Source: a bacterium
Lineage (GTDB): Bacteria; Planctomycetota; Planctomycetia; Pirellulales; Pirellulaceae
Assembly (NCBI GenBank): GCA_016124445.1
Contig: WGNR01000020.1
Span: 62,001 to 126,000 of the forward strand
Direction: 5' to 3'
Length of the DNA: 64,000 bases
Program-made: the position numbers and the translations under genes
Notes under the pieces: model-generated
Told to the model about the DNA's origin: nothing
Databases searched by the model: none
Seen by the model: only the letters and a program-made list of their open reading frames with translations
In this document: positions 52,685-60,123 of the stretch, piece after piece
How positions within the stretch are numbered: position 1 is the first letter of the stretch
Layout of the letters: the number at the start of each line of letters is the position of its first letter

Positions 52685-52992
52685 GGAGGTCTCCTGGCGG
52701 AGGGAGGAAGGATCAAAGCGGAACCGAGAAAAGGCAACAAGGACGTTGCGCATAAGGCGTCTGGAATGGGCCAGATACCCGTGGAACTCTATTCTGAGCG
52801 GTACGGATTGCCGAGTCAAATAACCCCTTCGACTAGTTAAATCTGCCCTTTATGGCCGCCTTGATTGCCTATTAATCGACTCAGACGTAACAGAGCGAAC
52901 GAGTCGGTAAGACTACTAAGCTGGCTAAGAGATGCTCGCCGCCCTGCTGAAAAAATCAACGATGATCTCGTTCTATAGTTGGGCGATCGCTT

Positions 52993-53011
52993 GTGGAACC
53001 GCGGTTTCCAC
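52993..53011. promoter_or_regulatory. 19-bp near-palindrome upstream of the binding-protein gene
   Basis: GTGG-AACCGCGGTT-T-CCAC is a palindrome broken by a single extra T, centred about 43 bases before ATG 53045. It could be an operator or a leader hairpin. It is the only structured element I see in the 360-bp gap 52685-53044. Confidence 0.4.
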
Positions 53012-53044
53012 GTTTTGAATTTGGATGTTGAAGGGGCAGTTTCC

Positions 53045-54196
53045 ATGCGTATGTTGTGCTCTCTGATTAGTTTTTCTGTGCTGTTGATTTCGGCCAGCCA
53101 TCTCTTGGCAGTCGACGGTGTTACCGACCAGGAGATTCACCTCGGTCAATCGTGTGCCACCAAGGGGCCGGCCGAAGCGCTTGGCCTGGGAATGGAAGCT
53201 GGGCTCCAGGCCTATTTCGAGCAGCTGAATAACCGCGGTGGTATCGATGGCCGTAAGGTCAAACTGACGACGATCAACGATGGCTACGAGCCGAAGAAAT
53301 GTCAGTTGGTGACCAAGATGCTGACCGAAAAGCAAAAGGTGTTTTTGATGATCGGCGGTGTTGGGACTCCGACTGCCAAGGTAGCCGTACCGATTTGCGA
53401 GAAAAACCAAGTACCTTTCTTGGCTCCTTTTACTGGTGCCGAGTTTCTACGAAATCCTTTCAAGCGATACGTGGTTAATCTGCGCGGTAGCTATTTCCAA
53501 GAGATGGAAACGCTGGCCGAGTACCTCGTCGATCAAAAGAAGCTCGATCGGATTGCCTGTTTCTACCAAGACGACGCGTATGGCCAGGCTGGTCTGGCTG
53601 GGATTGAGCAAGCGCTCAAACGGCGCGGGCTCTCGTTGGTTTCGACCGGGACTTACGAACGAAACACGGTTGCCGTTGCCACCGGTATACGCACCGTTGC
53701 TGCTGGCAAGCCAGATGCAGTGATCATGGTCGGAGCAAACGTCCCCTGCGCCATGTTCATCAAGGCGGCCCGGAAGGAGCCGGAGCTGAAGGATACGGTG
53801 ATGTGCAACATCTCGTTTGTCGGCACGGCGGCTTTGCTGAAGAACCTGGGTGCCGAAAGCGAAGGGTGCATCGTTTCACAGGTGGTGCCTTCTCCGTGGG
53901 ACGAAACGATTCCGGTGGTAGCCGAGTTCCATAAGGCGATGCAGGCGATTGGCAAGCAAGACCAAATTGGCTTCGTCAGTCTGGAAGGTTACCTGGCCGG
54001 TAAGCTGTTTCATGAAATCACGAAACGAGTCGATGGAGAATTAACGCGAGAAGCGTTTCTGGACGCGGTTGGTTCGGCGGGCGATATTGACCTGGGAGGA
54101 ATGACGCTGCACTACGGCCAGGATGATCATCAGGGAATGGACGAGATCTATCTGACCATATTCCGAGGCGGCAAAGTGGTGCCTCTGGAGAACTAG
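53045..54196 (+). CDS. Branched-chain-amino-acid-type periplasmic binding protein
   Basis: The start at 53045 gives a signal peptide ending SHLLA and 383 residues. The mature protein is a class I periplasmic binding protein of the LivJ/amide group: EIHLGQSCATKGPAEALGLGMEAGL, YFEQLNNRGGIDGRKV, and IACFYQDDAYGQAGLAGIEQAL. No ABC permease or ATPase gene accompanies it. Instead a chemoreceptor gene follows 57 bases downstream on the same strand, so it may deliver ligand to that receptor (inference). Several Cys residues suggest a possible disulfide. Confidence 0.9.
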   Translation: MRMLCSLISFSVLLISASHLLAVDGVTDQEIHLGQSCATKGPAEALGLGMEAGLQAYFEQLNNRGGIDGRKVKLTTINDGYEPKKCQLVTKMLTEKQKVFLMIGGVGTPTAKVAVPICEKNQVPFLAPFTGAEFLRNPFKRYVVNLRGSYFQEMETLAEYLVDQKKLDRIACFYQDDAYGQAGLAGIEQALKRRGLSLVSTGTYERNTVAVATGIRTVAAGKPDAVIMVGANVPCAMFIKAARKEPELKDTVMCNISFVGTAALLKNLGAESEGCIVSQVVPSPWDETIPVVAEFHKAMQAIGKQDQIGFVSLEGYLAGKLFHEITKRVDGELTREAFLDAVGSAGDIDLGGMTLHYGQDDHQGMDEIYLTIFRGGKVVPLEN

Positions 54197-54253
54197 ACAT
54201 TTGCGGCGGTAGCACTTTCTTATTCTTACTCTCTTGGTTGGTGGGGCAGGCCA

Positions 54254-56320
54254 ATGGGCAATCAAACAATCCAAACTCGTTTCACGCTTTGGGCAGGCAT
54301 CTGCTTGTTGACGACGATCGGCATCGTCGTTGCCTACTCGGCCTATAAGCTTCGTTTGACTGCGACAAAAACGGCAGAACAACAGATCCAAGGTGTCGCT
54401 CAGGAACAAGGTTTCCGCGTCAAACGAGAGATTGACCAAACGTTTAGCCTGGTGCGCGGACTAGGGCAGACATTGTCTTCGGTTAAGGACGAAGCGGTCG
54501 CCCTGGATATCGATCGAGAATCGGTCAATGGGGTTCTCAAAATCATCGTGAAGCAGAACCCGGAAGTTGTCGGACTGTTCACTTGCTGGGAACCGAATGC
54601 GTTTGATGACTTGGACGCAGCTTATGAAGGGGTCGATGCCCACGACGAGACCGGGCGTTTCATTCCTTACGTCTATCGGGATGAGTTGGGCGAGTTTGTT
54701 ACCAGGCCACTGGAAGGCTATGCCGACGAAACGATTGGCAAGTTTGGCGAAAGGATTGGCGAGTTCTATCTGAAGGCTAAAGAAGAAGAGAAAGAGCTAG
54801 TGCTCAATCCGATTTGCGTCAAGAAGGACAACCAGTCGATTCTGGTGGCCAGGATCGTGGTGCCGATCGTCGTAGCCAATCAGTTTCATGGGATCGTTGG
54901 TGCGGATGTTCGACTGGCAAACCTGCAAACAGCCGTCGAAGGAAAGGAAATCTACGAAGGTGCCAGCCGTACCCAGGTGATTACCAATTGGGGCGTGATC
55001 GTCGCGGACTCGAGGCAGCCGGAACTTCGCGGAACGATGGCCAACTACCAAGAGATTCTGGATCGCGTCGATTCGGGCCATCGGTTTTCTGGGTACGCGT
55101 CAACCGAGATGGAAGCAATTCAGCCAGTCAATCTCGGGCTGTCCGATGCACAGTGGATGGTTGTCGTCGACGTTCCCAAGAATGTCATCCTTAGGTCGGT
55201 CAATGCACTGATGTATTGGCAGATCATCATCGGGGGATGCTCGGCGATGATCGCTGTTGTCGTGTTATGGCTACTGGCCGGACGCGTGACAAGTCCAATT
55301 CGCCAGGCAGTTGATCTGCTGCGTGATATTGCCCAGGGAGATGGCGACTTGACGAAGACTCTGGAAGTCAATTGTCAGGACGAGTTGGGCGAACTGGCTT
55401 CGTATTTCAACGAGTTCTGCGCCAAGGTTCGAAGCATTGTCACCAAGATCGCCGAGAACGCCGCGACGCTGGCCGAGTCCTCGAATTCGCTTCGGCATAC
55501 GGCAACCGAATTGGCGTCCGGGGCAGCTGGGTCGACAAAACTATCTGAGGCAGTTGCTGCGGCGTCGGAGCAGATGTCACTCAACATCACCCGCATGGCA
55601 GGTCAGACCGAGGAGATGACGCAGCGGATTCGCAAGGTTGCCAATGCGGCTGCCATCATCAGTCAAAGCAACAGTGAGGTTGCCAACAATGCGAACGAAG
55701 CAGCTGCGGTGGCGCGAAATGCCACCCAGGTTGCCGAAGAGGGTAACCAACGTATCAGCCACCTCGACACACTGGCCGAGTCGATAGGCAAGGTGACCTT
55801 CACCATTCAAGAGATCGCCGAGCAAACGAACCTGTTGGCTTTGAACGCGACGATCGAAGCAGCTCGTGCTGGCGAAGCAGGCAAGGGATTCGGCGTGGTG
55901 GCCAATGAGGTGAAAGACCTGGCCCGCCAGACTGCCGATGCGACTGAGGATATTCGAGCGCGTATCGAAGAGATTCAAGGCTCGACCGCCCATGCCGTGA
56001 AAGCAATTCGCAACATGGCGGACACCATCGAAGATATCAACCAGTTCTCGCAAGGAATTGCTGCCTCGATGGAGGCGCAAAGCGCCACGATCGCCGAGGT
56101 GGCGACCAACGTCAACCAGTCGGCAACGGCTGCCGAGGCCGTTTCGACGGGGCTGAGCGAAACGGCAACCGCCAGTAGCGAAATCGCCCAGAACATTGTG
56201 CTGGTCGATCAACAATCGAAGCAAACCGCTGGCAGTGCCGACCAAACGACAGCGGCCGGGCGCGATCTCTCGGGCCTGGCCACTACGTTGTACGACTTGG
56301 TCAACCAGTTCAAATACTGA
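54254..56320 (+). CDS. Methyl-accepting chemotaxis protein with dCache-type sensor
   Basis: A 688-residue chemoreceptor: transmembrane helix 1 (about 12-32), a large periplasmic sensor of the double Cache type (about 40-310, with the VGLFTCWEPNAFDDLD element), helix 2 (about 325-347), HAMP (about 348-400) and a signalling domain. The conserved hairpin tip is EIAEQTNLLALNATIEAARAGE, followed by GVVANEVKDLARQT. It ends QFKY with no CheR-binding pentapeptide. No che genes are in the window. It is likely co-transcribed with the upstream periplasmic binding protein. Confidence 0.95.
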   Translation: MGNQTIQTRFTLWAGICLLTTIGIVVAYSAYKLRLTATKTAEQQIQGVAQEQGFRVKREIDQTFSLVRGLGQTLSSVKDEAVALDIDRESVNGVLKIIVKQNPEVVGLFTCWEPNAFDDLDAAYEGVDAHDETGRFIPYVYRDELGEFVTRPLEGYADETIGKFGERIGEFYLKAKEEEKELVLNPICVKKDNQSILVARIVVPIVVANQFHGIVGADVRLANLQTAVEGKEIYEGASRTQVITNWGVIVADSRQPELRGTMANYQEILDRVDSGHRFSGYASTEMEAIQPVNLGLSDAQWMVVVDVPKNVILRSVNALMYWQIIIGGCSAMIAVVVLWLLAGRVTSPIRQAVDLLRDIAQGDGDLTKTLEVNCQDELGELASYFNEFCAKVRSIVTKIAENAATLAESSNSLRHTATELASGAAGSTKLSEAVAAASEQMSLNITRMAGQTEEMTQRIRKVANAAAIISQSNSEVANNANEAAAVARNATQVAEEGNQRISHLDTLAESIGKVTFTIQEIAEQTNLLALNATIEAARAGEAGKGFGVVANEVKDLARQTADATEDIRARIEEIQGSTAHAVKAIRNMADTIEDINQFSQGIAASMEAQSATIAEVATNVNQSATAAEAVSTGLSETATASSEIAQNIVLVDQQSKQTAGSADQTTAAGRDLSGLATTLYDLVNQFKY

Positions 56321-56335
56321 TTGCCGATCAGACGA

Positions 56336-57499
56336 CTACTCCGACTTCTTCAAGGCGGCGGGAAGTTCCGGATCGACCAGACCCAGAATACCGCGGCCTT
56401 CCAGCAGGCGGTCACCGACATCGAGATTCAGGAACTCGATGTTGGGGCTGTAGAATTTGACCGAATCCTTCTTGCTCACTTCGTGCAGCGGACGAATCAC
56501 ACGAAAACCAACGCAGGTCGAAGGATAGCTGGTGAACCACCATGGGCTGAGTGGAACGTTGGGATCTTCGTCTTTCCAATCCTCTTCTGCACTGGCCATC
56601 TTCGAGGCAACGCGGCAAGCTACGGCCTCATCGTCCCAACCGCCGCCTTTGACCATCAGTTCTTCAATCTCGGTTGGCCAGACAACCGTATCCAGGGCTT
56701 TGACCTTCTTGCCTTCCAAATGCTTGAAGCCTTCTTCTTTGTATTGGTCCAGAACCCATTCCCACACGTTGCCGTGCATGTCGTACAGGCCGAACTGATT
56801 AGGCTTCTTGCCTTTGACCAGGTGCGGCTTCTCGTCCGAGTTGCCAACGAACCAAGCATATTCCTCCAGCTTGGAAGGATCGTCGCCAAAGTGATAAGCG
56901 GTCTTGGCACCGCCGGAAGCGGCGTATTCCCATTCGGCTTCACTCGGCAGGCGATACTGATTGCCGGTCACGCCGCTTAGCCACTTGGTGTACTGGCGAG
57001 CCGAGTAGTTGGTCATCGTCACGGCTGGCAGTTTCGGATCTTCGCCATACTCGAACGTGAAGCTCGGTTCGTAGAGCGGAGTCGGAATGGTGACGGCGTC
57101 GACCTTGTTCTCGTCGGTGACTTTACGAACGCCTTCGGCCTGGAACTTCTTGAACGATTCGTACAGAGCCATGAACGGCTTGTACTGCCGCCAGGTCGTT
57201 TCATGTTCGGCCATCCAGAACGGTTCGACCTCGACTTCAACCTCAGGCGATTCGGCGGCCGTGTGGCCTGCTTCCGATTCGGGGCTGCCCAGCTTGAAGG
57301 TGCCGCCAGGAATCGGAACCATCTTCAGCTTGACTTCTGTGCCCGGAATCGTGATTTCGTAGGGCACCATGTACCCTTCTTCGACTTTCACGTACGGCCC
57401 CGATTCGGGCTTGGTTGGGCTGATGCCGACAACCTCGGCTGCTTGCGCCGATGCTGCCGCGAAGAAGATGATGGCCAAAGTCACAACGATTTTTTGCAT
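56336..57499 (-). CDS. FGE/SUMF1-fold secreted protein without the usual active-site cysteine
   Basis: A 387-residue protein with signal peptide (to about residue 20) and a formylglycine-generating-enzyme-type sulfatase-modifying fold: MVPIPGGTFKLGSPESEAG, RLPSEAEWEYAASGG, MHGNVWEWVLDQYKEEG, and final GFRVIRP. Where genuine FGEs have the CxxxxC copper-binding pair (GGSWxCxxxxC), this one reads GGGWDDEAVACRV, so the first Cys is missing. It is thus probably not a sulfatase activator but one of the many related proteins with other roles. Convergent with the chemoreceptor gene, 15 bases apart. Confidence 0.88.
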   Translation of the reverse strand: MQKIVVTLAIIFFAAASAQAAEVVGISPTKPESGPYVKVEEGYMVPYEITIPGTEVKLKMVPIPGGTFKLGSPESEAGHTAAESPEVEVEVEPFWMAEHETTWRQYKPFMALYESFKKFQAEGVRKVTDENKVDAVTIPTPLYEPSFTFEYGEDPKLPAVTMTNYSARQYTKWLSGVTGNQYRLPSEAEWEYAASGGAKTAYHFGDDPSKLEEYAWFVGNSDEKPHLVKGKKPNQFGLYDMHGNVWEWVLDQYKEEGFKHLEGKKVKALDTVVWPTEIEELMVKGGGWDDEAVACRVASKMASAEEDWKDEDPNVPLSPWWFTSYPSTCVGFRVIRPLHEVSKKDSVKFYSPNIEFLNLDVGDRLLEGRGILGLVDPELPAALKKSE

Positions 57500-57699
57500 T
57501 CGCTCAATCTCTCTCGATTCAAAATCGCCCTTCTCGTTCCGGGCAGTTTGCTAGTTAAAGGGACTCCCCAATACGGTGATATCCCGTGCTATTCACTAGT
57601 AAAGATAAACTTTGTTTTCAGTATAGGCAAGTCACAACCCGATTTCCTGTCCGCTTCGGCCGGAAACGATCAAATTTCAACCTCGGAGGGGGGTGAAGC

Positions 57700-59967
57700 C
57701 TATTTCGTGCCTGTTTCCAGTTTAATGCCGATGGGATTACTGGTTGCGTCTTTGCCTGAATGTTTGGTCTTGGCGACCAGGCGAACCTGTTTGAGCTGGT
57801 CTGGCTTAATCCCTGGGGGAAGCGTGATTTCGACCACAAAGTCGGTCTTATCTCCAGGCACGACTACCTCGGCCGCTTTCGCCTCTTTAGGTAGTCCTTC
57901 CGCAACCACGGTTACCGGTTCGGCAAAGCCGCCTGCTCGCGTTATTTTACCCTTCAACCGCACAACGGTCTCGCCGGTCAACGCCAGAAACAGGGGCGAG
58001 CCAAGGGTCATCCTAATCGCTGGCGTGGTCGCCTCGGCCAGAACCTGCTTCTTGTCCGCCGATAGAAGTTCGCCCCGGACGGCAACGTCCCAGGCGATAT
58101 CGGCCAATTCTTGCGGCGCTGAAAGCGAAAGCTTCATCTCCGATTGGTCCGCTGCCAGAACGGGGTTGCCAGCCAGCTTGATCGCCTTGTTCAAGTCGGG
58201 TTTACCTTTGTCTTCTGGAACGATCTGCGAGGTAACCAACGAAAAGCGAACCGGTCCGGTTTGTTTCGCTCCTCGCTCGACTTTGACCGAAAGTTCGGTC
58301 GATTGGCCCAAACCCATGGCGTCGGCTGGCGGAGTGCTTTGGAAGGCGAGGATCAACTTCGGACTGGCCACCACGGCGATCCCCAGGTCAGTTTGCTCCG
58401 GAGGCAATCCGATAGTCGATGCCTGGTTACCAATATTGGCAATGCGGCGGGTTGTTTGCTCGCCGATCTTGGTCGTGCCCAACAACGGACCAACGGCGGA
58501 CGCCGCGGCATCCTTTGCTGCGGTCAACGTTACCAAGGCGCGGTCGGCACCGGCCGGGATTTCATTCAACGAAACCTCGACGCCGCTGGGCAGGTTGGGC
58601 AATGCCAACGCGATGGGACCTTTGAACGCACGGCGCTCGGCGATCACTTCCATCACGGCGCTGCCGCCGGCCGGAATGTTGATTGCCTGGTTGGGCACTT
58701 TCAACGTGAAATCGGGATGCCGAACAGGTGTCACGACCAGCCGATAGACATGAAGGTCTCCCCCTTCGCCGCTGAGATCGCGAACAGAGAGCTTGATCTG
58801 ATTGACCTCTTTGGGAACATCAAACACGGCGGCCGGATCTGGCGTATCTTTCTGATCGTCGGCAGAGCTGAGCATGCCGCCATCGGGTTTGCGAATTTCC
58901 AGAACCGCATCGACCGGAGAATTGATCCGCTGGGCGAACAGTTCCGCGCGGTACTTGGTGCCTGGGGTGACATCGACCAGGAACTCGTCGCGCTCTTTGG
59001 GCTGCTTCAAAATGCCGGAGATCCCAATCGGCGCGGCGCCGATCGATTTCTTCGCGTCACGACCATCTGTCTCGGCGAACTCATCGATGTCGCTGACGAT
59101 GACTCTCGGGCGAGGGCCACTGAAGGGAGTCGCCAATTCAACCGGCATGCTGGCCAGTTGTTCTTCCTTGGGCAGCGCTGCGGAAAGGTTGACTTGGCCG
59201 GGCTGAGCTGTCGCATGCGAGGCGAGCAGACTCAGATTCTCGGAATCTTTCTGATGACGAATCGCCAAGGGGTAAGCCAGGTCGGCAACCTGGAAATCGC
59301 CCACCTTCAACCGAAAGTGACCAGGCGATGCGCCGCGGAACAAGGCATCGTGCAGCTTGACGGTGTAGGTGCCATCTTCAGGAAGTTCGATCACCAGGCG
59401 GGCATCACCTTGAGCGGCAGCGTCGCGCGATGAATAGGCGAGTTGGGTATCACGCTCGTCGACGATGCTGACCAGCGGCTGAAGCTTGCTGCCGATGCGT
59501 TGCGCTTCGACATCGACCACCACGCGCTGCTTCGCTTTTCCCTGGAAGGTTGTCGTCAGTAGCTGCGCGCCGCCCAAACTGCCGGACATCGCGATTGGCA
59601 ATTGCTCGATCTTGTCGACAAACGGACCATTGGGCAAACGATCGACGCCCAGCGTGATCGGCGAAGAGATACCGGTGGAACTTCGCACACGCAGATGCCC
59701 TTGCCGCGGCGCTACGTCGGCGGGCAACTCAACTTCCAGATCCAATCGCTTGTCGTTGGAACCTTCCAATACCACAGCGCTGGCCACTGGGAAATCGAAT
59801 TGAACCTCAGTCTCCGGGCCCAGTTCTTTGCCTTGGAGCGTCAGCCGCGTCTTATCACCAATTGTCAGGCCGCGCAGAGAAATCGAATCGATTTGGGGGG
59901 CGGCAAAAGCGGTTGTTCCGAGAAGGGAGGCGAGCGCAACACCCAGGAAAACGGTAGAACGCAACAT
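57700..59967 (-). CDS. Large secreted protein with IPT-like and PPC-type domains
   Basis: The start at 59967 has a GAGG ribosome binding site and a signal peptide ending TAFA. The 755-residue protein begins with an IPT/TIG-like beta domain (ISLRGLTIGDKTRLTLQGKELG). It continues with bacterial pre-peptidase C-terminal (PPC)-type domains (PEDGTYTVKLHDALFRGASPGHFRLKVGD; KYRAELFAQRINSPVDAVLEI with SSADDQKDTPDPAAVFD) and further Ig-like repeats. There is no enzymatic domain. Proteins like this are frequent in planctomycetes; the role is unknown, probably surface binding. The gap 59968-60123 to the DPFG gene holds no ORF. Confidence 0.82.
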   Translation of the reverse strand: MLRSTVFLGVALASLLGTTAFAAPQIDSISLRGLTIGDKTRLTLQGKELGPETEVQFDFPVASAVVLEGSNDKRLDLEVELPADVAPRQGHLRVRSSTGISSPITLGVDRLPNGPFVDKIEQLPIAMSGSLGGAQLLTTTFQGKAKQRVVVDVEAQRIGSKLQPLVSIVDERDTQLAYSSRDAAAQGDARLVIELPEDGTYTVKLHDALFRGASPGHFRLKVGDFQVADLAYPLAIRHQKDSENLSLLASHATAQPGQVNLSAALPKEEQLASMPVELATPFSGPRPRVIVSDIDEFAETDGRDAKKSIGAAPIGISGILKQPKERDEFLVDVTPGTKYRAELFAQRINSPVDAVLEIRKPDGGMLSSADDQKDTPDPAAVFDVPKEVNQIKLSVRDLSGEGGDLHVYRLVVTPVRHPDFTLKVPNQAINIPAGGSAVMEVIAERRAFKGPIALALPNLPSGVEVSLNEIPAGADRALVTLTAAKDAAASAVGPLLGTTKIGEQTTRRIANIGNQASTIGLPPEQTDLGIAVVASPKLILAFQSTPPADAMGLGQSTELSVKVERGAKQTGPVRFSLVTSQIVPEDKGKPDLNKAIKLAGNPVLAADQSEMKLSLSAPQELADIAWDVAVRGELLSADKKQVLAEATTPAIRMTLGSPLFLALTGETVVRLKGKITRAGGFAEPVTVVAEGLPKEAKAAEVVVPGDKTDFVVEITLPPGIKPDQLKQVRLVAKTKHSGKDATSNPIGIKLETGTK

Positions 59968-60123
59968 GACAGGATCCTCAGTCGGGGCATGACCGCAGCG
60001 AGGCGGCAGGTGGCGGGAGGAAGGGATCGTCGGGTCGTCCGTGACGAAACTACGGCGCGTTTTAGGAAAACGCGGCCGCAGTTCCGTTTGTGCAACGCGC
60101 CGTGGCAGCAAGCCGACGACGGG

